DNA from: Zhengitettix transpicula
Taxonomy: Eukaryota > Arthropoda > Insecta > Orthoptera > Tetrigidae
Direction of reading: 5' to 3'
Length of the DNA: 64,000 nt
Assembly (NCBI GenBank): GCA_037074705.1
Contig: CM073590.1
Location: 161,632,746-161,696,745, forward strand
Position 1 is the stretch's first letter. Every line of letters begins with the position of its first letter. The position numbers and the translations under genes were made by a program. This document shows, piece by piece, positions 34,421 to 45,911 of this stretch. A model generated the notes under the pieces. It was not told where the DNA came from. It saw only the letters and a program-made list of their open reading frames with translations, and searched no databases.

Positions 34421-36204
34421 TACTAGCGGGTGCCCGGCGTTGCCCGAGTTGTCCCGATACACTCCAATTTCGGTTGCTTTTGCGCTATTTTTATGTAACG
34501 CTCCTCTAACCCTATCCCTAAATGTGCTCACCTCCCATGCTGAAGGTGTTTAAGTCACTGACCAAATATATTGGTCATTTTTACATGTTAGAAGATGACC
34601 ACCCCCACAAATGTGCGATAATCAAAAAGTATTTATTGCACGCAAAAATCAACCAATTACATTGTCTGGAAATTTCTACCCTCGCACAACATGTTCCATA
34701 CCAGTCGCGTTACCCAGGTTGTCACAATTAGACTCAGCGACATTCATAGTCTCTTAATTTATTCGTATCTCGGTTGTTTTAGCGTTATTTATATTTAACG
34801 TACCTCCATCCCAACCGCTAATCTTGCTCCCCTCACAGGGGTTGAAATTTGTAAGCGGAACATACCCACATGTATACACACATACATACCCGTATAAGAC
34901 AATTTTATATAATATATATAGATAGATAGATATACATACACTATTTAAAACAATTATTAATTTTGTAGACATATAATTTTTCCATCTGAAATTAAACTAT
35001 TTGGTGGTTTTAGCAATCTGCAGTTGGTAGCATTGTATAAAATTAATGCAAAACATTTCGAAATACGCTGTCTTCAATAAAAAAATATCAATTTTGAACA
35101 TTTAAGTATTGTTTTTATCATAATTCTATGTATCTTCCAGTGCGTATTGCAAGATATAATTGGGAAACATATTGGTCCCTGATCCCGTTAAATATTCCAC
35201 GTCAAAAGTCAAGTTATTTAAAAGAAAATTAATGCCATGGATTGTATAACCTTTCATAATAAATTATATTTATCACTCGATGTGGTATTGGTAGATTTAA
35301 TTCTACTTATTATTCAATCAAAATATTTTTGCTCAGCTTCATTTCTCAGAAATTGAACATCTATAACGTCGTTCCCAAAAATGGAAAACAAATACTGTTA
35401 TCCTAACCTAAAAATCTTGTTTCACGACACAAATTGCACGCAATAATTTGTTTACATTTATACAAATTTATAGAAATACGTTGCGTAAAGTATAATTAAT
35501 TGTACTTTTAATTCAATTTAAATGTTGCTATTTCTGTACATACCTTTGACTGATAGTGCATTAATTGAATAACGACCATAAAAACTTTCGGAGTTCCGTA
35601 CGTCATTTTCAATACTTTTATAGTTACAAACATATAATTCAGCAGTCGTACCTTAGACAAATCTTATTATCTTCTGAAATATTATACAGGATACAATAGT
35701 ACGTTATATTATGAAATTTTATAAATCTCGACCGACACACATTTGAATGTATTATAAGGCGCCATATTGGCTTTATCAAAGATAGCGGGATAATTAACTA
35801 TTCCAAATTAACTTTGCGCAAGGATGGTAAAGTGTTTCGTATTGTTTTTTATTACTATTCGATGGAGTATTACTGGAAAAGTTTTTACTTTTTATTCAAT
35901 CAAAATATTTCTGCTTTATTTCATTACGAAATACAGAACTATATTTAGGATGCGTCAATGTCTTGAAAACTTATGACGTCATCGTCTCGCGCAGTAATTT
36001 AACACTAATTCGTAACTTATTTCAATTATAATTATTTCCACGTTTATTCTAGGGGTTTCTCACCTCCACAGTACCGGTTCGCGATTTTGGCAGAATATAT
36101 ATACCAATTTTTGTTGCATTCTGTCCACGCGATAAAATTTGTATAAAGAACAACGTAAATACATACATACATACAAATATACATCCTTTTTTATTATATA
36201 GATA
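34421..36204 (-). mobile_element. family C microsatellite-ended element, long copy
   Basis: Runs from tactagcgggtgcccggcgt (left) to an (ACAT)n tract and catccttttttattatatag (right), so its sense strand is minus. Right-hand blocks (ttgcattctgtccacgcgat, gcagaatatatataccaatt, attcgatggagtattactgg) are inverted relative to the copy at 47829-48747. The left 300 bp are inverted relative to the end of the copy at 51580-52733 (acatgttagaagatgaccac, ctccaatttcggttgctttt). A second (ACAT)-type tract at 34868-34940 suggests two elements may be nested. No coding frame. It could be a non-autonomous RTE-like retroposon; the class is uncertain. Confidence 0.65.
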
Positions 36205-38169
36205 ACAGTATAAGTCATGTGTATAGAAAGAATGAAACTGGACGTTGAAAAAATTTATGTTCTATTACAATTCAATTCCGATATTAATCATCCGATGATG
36301 TTCATTTTATCTTATAAGGCGATAAACAAATAGAAAAATATTCCTCAATAACGATTTTTGCTATATACTGTTTTGTCCTTCGTATTGTTACTAGACCGGG
36401 AAGGAACATAATATGTAGAAAAACTCACAAAATTTAATTTAAAAATATGTGTGAACTAACATCCAGGAATTCTTCAAATAAGGTGTTAATTAATACAAAA
36501 TAATTAGTTTATGGAAAAAATTAAATAACATTACAAGGTAATTAAAGAATCGTACATTTTTATACATCAACAATTAATCTTATGTTATAATTTAATTTGG
36601 AAAATTTTAATTGATTTCACTCAAATGGAACGTCAGTGGCAGAATTTTGTAAAAATACTTAGATTCGCCTGCTGCAACGAAATTTATGTTACATCAAAAT
36701 AAAGGGTTTTGAAAATTATCTATCACTGACGATGAAAATGTACAACATGATTTTCCTACTGGACATATGTAAAATTATTAGGAGTAATAAAATGATTTTG
36801 AAAGGGTTTTCTGGGAATGATTATGACTATATCAGATATCCATGGAACGGTGTATCACCCCTCAAATCTTTAATTCATACGTACTATAGAAATTTTTTTG
36901 CAAGGTTGTTGGGAAGGCTGCACATCGCGGAAGTTGTTTATGATTATGATCTCCCAATATACAACTGACGTCTGTTCCGGTAATCTAGATTTATCACAGT
37001 ATGCTTTTACTCTTTCCGTCTATCTGAATAAAGACCTTTGATGAAAGTGTTAATAAAGCATCAAATTTGACTGACTAAAATCTAAAAGCCTGGAAATTTT
37101 TGCGTTTATTATCAGACTATCCGAATGATGTATGCATAAATAAAAATATCTAGTTGAAATATGAGTTTCGTATTCTACAAGCGTATATGAGTATCTGATA
37201 CTCCAAATAAATTTACTTATTAATTATTTATTCTGAAAGGCTGCTTATACAAAAATAAATCTATATAAATTACAACTTTTAATCGCAAAATTATTTGTAG
37301 TACGAACGATTAAATGGATGCTTATTTTTTAAAGATACGACTGTGTCAGATATAGATTAATGAAATTGATTATATTTTCATTTATTTTTCAGTCCTTGTA
37401 GAAGAAGAATGGTTGGAAGATAACATTCTAAAAGTGGTTTTATATAGATGAATTAGGTGAAGAGTTTAGACTATTATATAATTAATTACTACTCTAACCA
37501 AGAAACTTTCTCACCTCATTGTCGGCCATGTTAAAATTCCCGACGTCAAGTCATCAGACTCAAGTCGGGCCGGAAGAATTTTTATAATCGAGAAATATAA
37601 GGTCATATTTCTACTGAATTCGCTTTTTATTTACAACAGTGCTCAGAAATAATTTTAACAAATTTCAAAACAAAAGTCTCTAAAGATACAATTTTAAAAT
37701 CTCGACGAATATTTAACTAATTATGTTCATAATATCGGGTTAGATTCATCTATGTATCTGAACTTTTTGAAGAGGATAGTCCGTCATATAATTAATTTAA
37801 ATATTCCTCTTGCCTTCTCTTACCTTCTCCCGATATTAACCACATACGGTCCTTTAATTAATCTGTCGTTCTTGGTCTGTCCAGAAAAACCTCTTCCTCG
37901 CTGTGTTGACCAATCTCCCAACAATATGAAACATGACCATTAACTCATCGATCTAGCTCAGTTCTGGCTTAGTGTGACATCCTCCTTCACAATATTTCAT
38001 GCCAACATAAAATAATCGGTTTTATTAGACAAGCCTCAGCTATCGTAACTGAGGTCACTGTTTGGAAGCTTTCATCTTCCTTTTGCAGTGACGCATTAAT
38101 TTGAAATACCATCGAGTTACCTCTTTGATACTGATACGTAGATGCGTTCGACTGATAAAAACTGTATAT
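36205..38169. other. AT-rich stretch, no gene seen
   Basis: Short frames only (78 codons at 36732, 63 at 37752), unrecognised. No RNA genes or repeats shared within the window. Confidence 0.45.
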
Positions 38170-38560
38170 GGATGTATATTATTTTTGAAACGAAGACCCC
38201 GACGGCGATATCCGTGGCCATGAATCCCGAGGGTGCGCTGTGAACCTATAAAACTCTGAGTGGAGCATTTGTCGCAGGGGCAAGCGTGCGTAATTAAACA
38301 AGCAGCGTGATTGAGCACAATCGACACTAATTGCGCGGGACTCGCTGCTGTCTATGATCATCTTTAAAATGAATCCGCTCCAGTGATTTACAGAGGCAGT
38401 TAATGGGGCTGCAGGGTTGTAATCTGCGCCTCACTAGCTAATTGGGACGCTGTGCCCAAAACAGCCGAGCATTCAGACTCTCTTCTTAAAATTATCTTAC
38501 TAACTTCTCTCCTTAATTGATTTCGAGGTACTGTGTAGCGCAAAACAAGGTACGCAATAC
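38170..38560. promoter_or_regulatory. candidate conserved regulatory island
   Basis: About 390 bp of balanced composition in very AT-rich surroundings, with several TAAT-core homeodomain-like sites: gcgtaattaaac, cactaattgcg, gttaatggggctg and gctaattggg. The mix of short TAAT cores and GC-rich spacers is typical of insect developmental enhancers. Overlapping frames on the minus strand (38055-38327, 38179-38361, 38400-38588) do not resemble known proteins. The regulatory reading is inference from composition only. Confidence 0.3.
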
Positions 38561-38781
38561 ACAGTTCAAAGTAAATGTTTGTCTTCACGGAGATGGTGTT
38601 TTGGAAAAGCGGATATAAATATGACGAATATTACATAAAATATTCACATAAAATAAATATGAAGATAACTACATATTATTATACTGCTTTACAGTGAAAA
38701 AATTGCAAATGTTTTTATTGGCGTTTGGAAGGAAATAACGAATAAATAATATTTTGTTTTAGCCAGTCAGTTAGAAATTTC

Positions 38782-38784
<3 letters not shown>

Positions 38785-38827
<43 letters not shown>
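38785..38827. repeat. (TA)n microsatellite at left end of an L unit
   Basis: About 21 TA units abutting the 3' end of the L unit at 38828-39745, which is bounded by TA tracts on both sides. Confidence 0.95.
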
Positions 38828-38828
<1 letters not shown>

Positions 38829-39742
38829 TATTTGACGATTTAATTAACTTGCGTTGTGGTAGCCATTTAATGTAATAATCAATTAAATATGGTTAATTAA
38901 ATGAAAAAGATAATCACAATTTTTACAAACAAAATAATTTTGTTAATAAATTGTGGCTTCCAAAATTAAAAAACAATTACAATCAAAATTTAATGTCTTC
39001 TCTCAGGGCCTTCACTGGGTTCGATAATTAACAGAGAAAATGATTTAATGATCTGATTAACAATTCAGTTTAAAATTTACCTAAAAACAATAAGTCCATA
39101 AATGAAAGAAAGCTAAATGAAAAATGAACGAAATGAAAGATGAACGAAATTTGACTATCCTTTTAATTATAGTTTACAAATTTATCAAAGTTATGTTACT
39201 TACGGACCGTCGGTCTGGTACCAGAACAATCAATTTTTCCTCGTTCGGACACTTTTACACACTTTACTTTTAATATCAGGCCTTGGTTTTCACTGATTCT
39301 ACACTTCACTTTAAAATTTGGCAATATTGTCTGTATTTCGTTGACTGCTCTGCTCCACAATAATTTACCAATGTTCTCCTGGAACAATTTCTCCACGAAG
39401 ATTTTGGATAGTTCTATTCTGACAAAAACTGCTATTACTTTCCAATATTTACGATGCAATACTTCCGTGAATGTCTTACTTTGTATTAATTCACAACTTT
39501 AACTGGTAATACATTAACGACGTCTAGTCTCTGCTCAAGTTTTATCATTTGTTCTGCTCCTCGCAATGTTTCTCCGCCAACTGACTATATTTTTGCGCGC
39601 GTAATCGCCATTCCGACTCCTCAACAAAGAAACAGAACTAGTCGCTCATTGTTGCTTTCCTCGCACATGCCGCTTACAATTAATTTATTCGCTAACAATT
39701 TAAATTATTTAAAAACAATTAATGGCTGAATTAATTGGCATT

Positions 39743-39745
<3 letters not shown>
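38828..39745 (-). mobile_element. L-family solo-LTR-like unit, copy 3
   Basis: On the minus strand it begins tgtaatgccaattaattcag and carries the family blocks caacaatgagcgac, gcgattacgcgcgc, a cattaacgacgtctagt-like region and cccagtgaaggccctgagag. A ttgattattaca followed by tggctaccacaacgcaag (38852-38866 region) matches the PBS-like tail segment of copy 1. It is bounded by long (TA)n tracts at both ends. The 87-codon frame at 39196-39459 lies inside and is unrecognised. Confidence 0.6.

Positions 39746-39787
<42 letters not shown>
39746..39787. repeat. (TA)n microsatellite between two L units
   Basis: About 20 TA units shared by the start of copy 3 (left) and the end of copy 4 (right). 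Confidence 0.95.
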
Positions 39788-39790
<3 letters not shown>

Positions 39791-40790
39791 GGTAATCGGG
39801 AATGAAAGTACAATTAAATACAACAGTTAGCCCGCGTTTATGCATAAAATTGTAGTACTTAACTACGAAAGTGCAATTAAATAAACAAAATCAAAATATG
39901 CCACACGTTGAGGACGCCAATTTTGTGATATTTCACGAAATTCAACAGATTGATATATGATTGGCCCCACGTTAATGCATAAATTTAACTATTTTAACTT
40001 TATATGAAAGGATGTTCAGAAATAAAATTTTAGTTAATTAAACAAACACATTAATTTATTAGATGCACAAAGATTTCAAGTTATGAAATTAGTTACTCAT
40101 TGAATTTTTCAAAACTTGCCACGTACAATCAAAAAAATTTTACTCTCTCTCTCTCTATCAGGGTCTTTAACTGGGCCTTTAAATAAAGAAAAGTTATTTA
40201 TTTGTTTTTAAACAATCAGATTACTGTGAAGCTATGCCAATACACAATATTTACAATATTCAAAAATCCGAGATCTGACGATTTTATCTCTGGTACCAGG
40301 GCAATTTTAACTCTTTCAGCAAGACTTTCACACACTTTACTTTCTAAAAGCAGGCTATTCTCTACACTGACTCTACACTTCACTGTTTGTTTAGCAAATA
40401 TTGGCTATATCTCGAATACGACTTATTCTGCAATATTGCCAATTTGTGGTACATCAAATAATTCCTCCACGGCGACTGTTCAGTTATCTGGCATAAACTG
40501 GAACACTCCGAAATATTTGCGCAGCAATATCTGGGTGAATGCTGCACTCTGCCTCTACTTAACAACTTTACTTTTTAATACTTTGAAAACGTCTGGTCTC
40601 TTTCTATACCTACCGCTTTATGCCGTCCTTCATCGCCGACTGACTTATATGTTCCCTTAGCGCGCCAAACAGTCCTACAATGCTTTAGAGCTGTTATTAT
40701 TGTCCATTCTTGTGTGTACTTTCTTTTTATTTTTGCCGCTAACAATTCAAGTCCAATATGTTTTTAATTATTAATTGCCTTTTAATTACC

Positions 40791-40793
<3 letters not shown>
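39788..40793 (-). mobile_element. L-family-like solo-LTR-like unit, copy 4
   Basis: Both ends read tgtggtaat from outside (39788 on plus, 40793 on minus), and TA tracts flank both sides. Inside, the order of blocks follows the L family (cagggtctttaactgggcc, an (AG)n run at 40141-40157, actctgcctctactt), but divergence is strong, so it is a separate subfamily. The end region has three spaced variants of a PBS-like motif: ttaacgtggggcc, tggcgtcctcaacgtgtggc and ataaacgcgggct on the minus strand. The 152-codon plus frame at 40202 is antisense and unrecognised. Confidence 0.55.

Positions 40794-40831
<38 letters not shown>
40794..40831. repeat. (TA)n microsatellite at start of L copy 4
   Basis: About 19 TA units directly after ttaattaccaca, the start of the minus-strand unit. 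Confidence 0.95.
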
Positions 40832-40833
<2 letters not shown>

Positions 40834-41247
40834 CAGGATCCTTTTTATTGTATCTAAGTAATTTCAATATACTCACTCATGTGTCTAAAGTTAATAAACT
40901 ACAAACAAATTACTAATGCGTTAAATAGGCTAACCTTAGGGCAATTTTGCTAGTCTCTGAACATAAGCAAAAAGGGCTGTGTGTGTGGGCATATACGTGC
41001 GACATTAATCTGAGTTGTTTACGTTGAAGACAGAAACACATGTGTTCGCCTTTGTAGTCGGCTAGAAGCTTTCCCAGTCAGGTAGACGTGTTGGGCAACC
41101 GGAAAATCTTGACAGGAAGTCTCTAATTCATAGGCATCCTCCTCCTCTCGTTTCTGTAATAGTTCTTGACATAGATGTTAAGCTATCTTCATCTTCACTT
41201 CCGTCGGTCGGTCGGGCCTTTTTTCCTTCTAGTGATAGATTTGAACT
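40832..41247. other. spacer, no gene seen
   Basis: Unique moderately AT-rich DNA. No ORF, RNA gene or shared repeat recognised. Confidence 0.45.
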
Positions 41248-41445
41248 TAACATTTCTCTCCTACTTCTTTACTTCCCCGACTTCCTTCCTCTTCAATAGG
41301 TATATCAGAACTTTACATTTCTCTTTCTTCCTCTCTTCCCAGACTTCCTCCTTCTTTAACATGTATATACATTTCACTCCTACACTTCCTCCCTTCCCAG
41401 ACATCCTGCTTCTTGAAGTTGTATGTATGACCTTCTCTTTTTCGT
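41248..41445 (+). repeat. pyrimidine-rich minisatellite, about 3 units
   Basis: Three diverged units of 54-65 bp, each starting catttctct/catttcact. Each continues with a C/T-rich stretch ending in ttccc-agacttcct or similar, then a short aggtatat/atgtatat motif. The plus strand is over 80% pyrimidine by eye. The long frames on both strands here (41175-41570 plus, 41261-41716 minus) come from this repeat. The minus frame is rich in Lys and Glu for that reason. Confidence 0.75.
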
Positions 41446-41835
41446 CGCTTGTCCACCTTTCAGCACGACTTTTTTCGTTCCTCACTAGAAGGTGGAAACC
41501 TTTAAACGTGTTTTTTCTCGACCAATCTGTGTCTGTCTTACAATATCGCGGATTTAATCTTGTCAGTTGAAGAAACTTGAGAAATTTGGTGAGATTGTTG
41601 GCTCTGGAGCCAGGGGTTCTTCCGTAATCCTTTGCCTTTGTCTGTAGGCACGATTTCTTCTGGACACCTCCGTCACCCTGGAGCCAACTTTCCGACCGTA
41701 TTTTCCCAAAAGCCACAGCTCGGCTTTGGGTGCATAGGCGTTTTTATTCAAATCATATAAAATAATCTTGAATTAACTTGAAGCAATGATTCGTACCGAA
41801 AGTGGAAAAATACTCTGACATAGATGACTTTAACT

Positions 41836-42405
41836 AAGGGCAGCTTGTTAAGGCACAGCGTCTTGGAACGAGCATCTCGGAAACGGCGAAGCTGGTTGGC
41901 TGTTCGCGTAATACTATCGTGAACAACTATGGAAAGAAGTTGAAGGACGGTGAAACCACGATTAAGTGACAAGTTATTGTATGTCAACGTCTCATCAAAG
42001 AACGTCGAGGTCCTGGTACAGGCACTCCGTTCAAAGCATGTTATTAAACATTTCATCGTGCTTGTTGTTTTCCCTGACGATGAAGGCATCTTCTAGGATA
42101 ACTGTGCGTGCCAATAAACCAGTGTTCTTCTAAAGTGCTTTGACGAGCACTATAAAGAGTTTACATTGGTGTATAGACCAGTAATTTTCCCGATCTGATC
42201 CCAAAGAAACACATCTGGGACGCTAGTTACAGCGTTCACATTTAATTTAAGGCAATTTCGTTATGAATACGAAGACACGTAGTGCCAGGTACCTCCGGAA
42301 ACCTACCAAGGACTTTTTGAATCAATGACACACCGAACCGCTGTTGTATTGTGTTCCAAAGGTGGACCAAACGCTATTACATATACGACCCCAGTACACC
42401 ATTAT
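41836..42405 (+). pseudogene. Tc1-like transposase remnant, internally deleted
   Basis: Relic of a Tc1-like DNA transposase. The N-terminal helix-turn-helix reads GQLVKAQRLGTSISETAKL then VGCSRNTIVNNYGKKLKDGE at 41838-41961. After a gap, the C-terminal catalytic part is recognisable with several stops and frame changes: DNCACQ, FDEHYKEFTLVYRPV and FPDLIPKKHIWDASYSVHI at about 42099-42245. These align with the usual DNAPCH, WFEEHDKEF and SPDLNPIEHLWD of the family. The end RWTKRYYIYDPST (42360-42400) matches the usual C-terminal GGPTRYY segment. The total of about 570 bp against about 1 kb expected implies loss of roughly 400 bp, including the first catalytic Asp region. Terminal repeats were not found. 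Confidence 0.85.
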
Positions 42406-42629
42406 CGATTGCACTCATTATAAAGTATATATACAGCTATGTCTATAAAGGGGAACCAATCATCACAAGCAATAACAGAGAACCAGTTTCTGTATTGAAA
42501 GTTAAAAAAATTATTCACAGTGATACTCGAACATGAGCACAATAATTTTAGCAACAGACCTAAGGCCAGACATGCATAAAGCAAGCTAAATAAACTAAAA
42601 ATAACAATGGTATACTAAGGAATGGCAAC

Positions 42630-42705
42630 CTCATGTCAAAGACTGTATTAATTTACTTATTACAATGAAACTGTTGTAGATTGTAAATTGGCAGACAAAT
42701 AAATA
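42630..42705 (+). repeat. LINE-type 3' UTR fragment
   Basis: tttacttattac-n-gttgtagattgtaaatt-ggca matches the sequence just before the poly-A of the LINE relic at 45360-45420 (tttacttattac-n-gttaagagtagattgtaaatcagca). Probably a second 3' end of the same LINE family, without a long A tail. Confidence 0.5.
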
Positions 42706-43220
42706 GAAAATCTTTCTGTTCTAAATTAATTATATAATTTTCACCCATTAATTCAAATTATTTTTTCAAAACCATAAGCATTCGTCAGGTAAAGGCGATA
42801 TCAATGAGGACAAAAGAAATTATGTGTGAATGCCTCTTTATCTGCGCAAGAGAACACAATGCTGTCTGAGTGAGCATTGTTATGTCCGAAACTCTCTCCC
42901 GCTTTAAGCCTCTTTGATGTAAAAGGTGAATGTTTTGAATACCCTCTTGAAGTGGCGCGCTACCTACTTTGTAAAATAATACATTCCTATGTCTGATAAT
43001 TTTAAATAATGGACAGATGCTATTTTTACTTTGTGAATTATAACTACATTCCCTCTACACTCAACGAATTACAATTGTCATCAATTAACATAAAATGATT
43101 TCACACGCAACAAATTCTCGTAAAACTATAATTCTAATAAGAATTCAGTTGCTTCCTGATTCCCATATTAAAATAAGATTAAAATGAAAAAAGTTAAGAC
43201 TGCTTGAAAATAATGCATAA
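42706..43220. other. spacer, no gene seen
   Basis: AT-rich unique DNA. No ORF, RNA gene or shared repeat recognised apart from an isolated attcgtcaggta at about 42780, similar to the H4 motif. Confidence 0.4.
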
Positions 43221-43473
43221 GAAAGATAGCCAATTCAGACAAAAAAGTGATAATATAAATACCACACAATGTTTCTGGGATCCTTGTCGCTTTCGTCAGG
43301 TGCGAAGAACAGCCTAGAGCGACACAACTTCACTTGTCAGTTGACAAAACTCAAAAGCTACGAAAACGCAAAGACAATATAGGCTCTTCTTCGCACCTGA
43401 CGAAAGGAACAAGGATCCCAAAAACGTTGTGTGGGATTTATATTATCACTTTTTTGTTTGAATTGACTTTCTT
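43221..43473. mobile_element. hairpin element H4, near-perfect arms
   Basis: A 253-bp palindrome with arms of about 95 bp. gaaagatagccaattcagac pairs with gaattgactttc, aaaaaagtgataatataaat with attatattatcactttttt-type sequence, tgggatccttgt with acaaggatccca, and tcaggtgcgaagaa with ttcttcgcacctga. The loop is about 70 bp. On the minus strand the left arm reads cacctgacgaaagcgacaag then gatcccagaaacattg (43308-43270), which contains CTGACGA and GAAAC. This is the least decayed hairpin in the window; a related single arm lies at 26064. Confidence 0.85.
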
Positions 43474-43774
43474 TTTATTCATTAAAATAAGATTCTCATT
43501 TCGAAATTATTTGTTCCCTAAATCTTTAAGAGTGATTCATCTGTTCAAATAATGATCCAAAACTAAGTTTTTGGGATGTATATACTTTTATGGAATATTT
43601 TTACGGCCCCGTTCGTGTTTGTTTGGCAGAATCTGCAATATACAATTTCAATCCAGTCTTATGTCAGAATCGGAACGACTATTTGGCTGAAACATTTTAG
43701 AAGTTTTAGATCGGATTATTCGTAAAACCGTCTTGAAGGAGATAAATATTTTTAAATAAACGAGTAAAACTAGT
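43474..43774. other. spacer, no gene seen
   Basis: AT-rich unique DNA with nothing recognised. Confidence 0.4.
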
Positions 43775-44232
43775 TATAATGGGTGATTTTTTTTTAGGGC
43801 AACAGGCTACATGAGGGTGATCCACATTGGGCAACTCCCCTTTAATAGCATAGGAAGGGATTTGAAATGGGGGATGCGGAAGGGTAGAGGAAGGTAGCCA
43901 AGGGTTAACTAGGGCCCCCAGGCTATATTTTAAGGATCCTACCTAGCATTCACCTAAAGAAATGCAGGGAAAACCATAGAAAAACCTGCATCAGGTAGGT
44001 CGGGCATTGGGTACTTGTCCCACGCCCTTCCGATAGCGGGAGAGAAGTTTACTGTGGGGACGCAGCATTCCCTTCTCCGTGCCTCGACCAGTTTAGAAGG
44101 CAGCTGGCCGACTATTCCAATGGGAATAGCGGACAACTCTTCGACCCCGGAACATACACCTCTCACCTCTGGCCGAGGTGCCTCGGCTTGTGGGAACCTT
44201 AGTTCAAAAACGGAGAGCTATAATGAGTGATT
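43775..44232 (-). mobile_element. family A copy with 14-bp TSD
   Basis: Poly-A-tailed minus-strand copy (T9 run at 43787-43795). It is flanked by tataatgggtgatt (43775-43788) and tataatgagtgatt (44219-44232), a 14-bp target duplication with one mismatch. It contains all A landmarks, but about 20 bp are missing after gcggacaactcttcg. It ends 5' at the ggttcccacaagccgagg block without the hairpin, so it is 5'-truncated. It is very similar to the 1509-2098 copy, which suggests recent activity. Confidence 0.87.
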
Positions 44233-44565
44233 GATTTCAGGAACAAAAAATAATGCTTTCAATAAAACGTCAGAGAGTGTTATTGATTCGATCGTTTTCC
44301 TTTACTTGATAAGTTGGAATATCTACCTACTTTTGTTTCTTGTAATAATATTTTTTGAAGAGTTGCCTATTATTTATATTAGAAAAATATGATTAACAAT
44401 TATATTAGGTCTTATAGATTTGTCAGCACTTAAACGAAATTTTTCATTAAGAATTTTCTCTTACAAGTTTATAATATTTGCAATTTTATTCTACCACTGA
44501 ATTAAATAAATAATTTGTTACTGTTTTATTGAGTGAAGGAGAAAGAATCTTCAGATATTATTGTG
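44233..44565. other. spacer, no gene seen
   Basis: AT-rich unique DNA with nothing recognised. Confidence 0.4.
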
Positions 44566-44712
44566 TATAATTTCAACCCTTTCGACTTTAGGAATGGGAG
44601 TGGAGGGACGATACATAAAAACAACCGAGATTGGAGTCAAATCCGTGGTTATGGTTGCAGCCGAGTTTAATTATAACAACCCGGGATACGCCAGGCGTCA
44701 GCTGGTTTATAA
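44566..44712 (+). repeat. family C element, 3' end fragment
   Basis: ataatttcaaccctttcg, gagattggagtcaaatccg and a worn end, gatacgccaggcgtcagctg, match the last 350 bp of the element at 51580-52733, whose end is aacgccgggcacccagctag. The internal unit aaccgagattggagtcaaat is the same one that is repeated inside the long copy. Confidence 0.65.
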
Positions 44713-44985
44713 ATAAAACAGACTGAAAAAATAATAATAGAGCTAATACAGGAATTTGTCAATCCTACTTGTACAAGCACATTCGTCCGGGTGATTCGTT
44801 TGAAACAGCAAAAAATAATTGACACACGTGTCGCACGGGCAGGGCATCGTAAATAACACAGTCGTCATAAAAAATATTCACTCTAGTGATTAGGTCTTAT
44901 AAAATAATACATACAAATCAATACTCTTTTGTCTCTATGTAAAATAAGTAGATGATTTCGGGTCTTTTATTTAGTGCGGGGTGAT

Positions 44986-45430
44986 GGAACTAAATGTAAA
45001 TTTATGCTTCTATATAAAACCATACTAATACCTATATGGTCTTACGGGATAGAATTATGGGGATGCAGCAAACCATCAAATATAAAGATCTTGCAGACTT
45101 TTCAATCATAGACCTAGTCAATGCACGGTGGTCCATCAGCAACCGTACACTCCATCACGAACCCAAAATTCCATTTATTTCAGAAACCATCAAGACGTAT
45201 GCCACCAAAAGTAAAGAAAGAACAAATACATCGCCGACCTCTACCTCCAACAACCCGTACCAAGAAGATTGAAAAGATTATGGCCAGAAGACATCACTAA
45301 ATAAATCCAGGAGACCCGCCACTGGACGGTGCCCTACTCAAGGCAAATAGCTTTAATAATTAAACAATTTACTTATTACTCTAAGTGTTAAGAGTAGATT
45401 GTAAATCAGCAACCGAAATTAAAAAAAAAA
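44986..45430 (+). pseudogene. LINE reverse transcriptase C-terminal end plus poly-A tail
   Basis: 3' end of a non-LTR retrotransposon. The frame reads FMLLYKTILIPIWSYGIELW then GCSKPSNIKILQTFQ (from about 45005), the conserved region after the reverse transcriptase domain in Jockey/I-group LINEs. After a frameshift it continues as NARWSISNRTLHHEPKIPF and SETIKTYATK. A second shift gives RLKRLWPEDITK and a stop near 45302. A 3' UTR follows and ends in an A10 run at 45420-45430. The copy is strongly 5'-truncated, as usual for LINEs. No target duplication was found. Confidence 0.88.
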
Positions 45431-45911
45431 CTCTAAGCCAAGACGAGTAGTTGTAACCTTGATGGTACCGCAGGAGGAGAGGGAGGGGGGGGGGCAGTTC
45501 TGTCTTGATGACGGACCTATGAAAAAAAGGATAACCACAGGAGAAGAGAGAATTCAGCTATGAGACTGTTTGAGATTACCCCACACAGCCTTCGCTGTGA
45601 CAATACCATAAAATTTACACCTCGCAAACCCAAACAGAAAACAGCCGACAGAAGGAGAAGAGCCGACACTTTGTAACTCGCAGGAGTCAACAATGTGAGG
45701 ACAACAATAAAACCAAGGGTTGCGATAACGAAAGAATCATACATTTACACGCCATATATGAATGACCCACTTTGAATAATTCAATTTAAAATCAACATAC
45801 GCATGTAATTGTTTTAAAGTCACTGTGCAAATTCAGTACCCGACTCTACTACGATAAAAAGAGATCGTTATCCTATTCAGAAAATATAAATTCTTGAATA
45901 GACACCGTGAA
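45431..45911. other. spacer with G-rich tract, no gene recognised
   Basis: A run of gaggagagggagggggg and further G's at 45472-45494 could form a G-quadruplex. The adjoining 45500-45760 segment is less AT-rich and open on the minus strand for 75 hydrophobic codons (45517-45744), unrecognised. Confidence 0.4.

Noticed and set aside
38055..38588. Three overlapping 60-90 codon minus frames as a possible gene
   Set aside because: No two frames connect by plausible splice sites, and none has a recognised domain; composition explains the openness. Kept only as a candidate regulatory island.
40202..40660. 152-codon plus-strand frame
   Set aside because: It lies antisense inside a solo-LTR-like unit and has no family resemblance.
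41261..41716. 151-codon minus-strand frame and the overlapping 131-codon plus frame at 41175
   Set aside because: Both are created by a C/T-rich tandem repeat; the Lys/Glu and Ser/Phe-rich compositions follow from strand bias.
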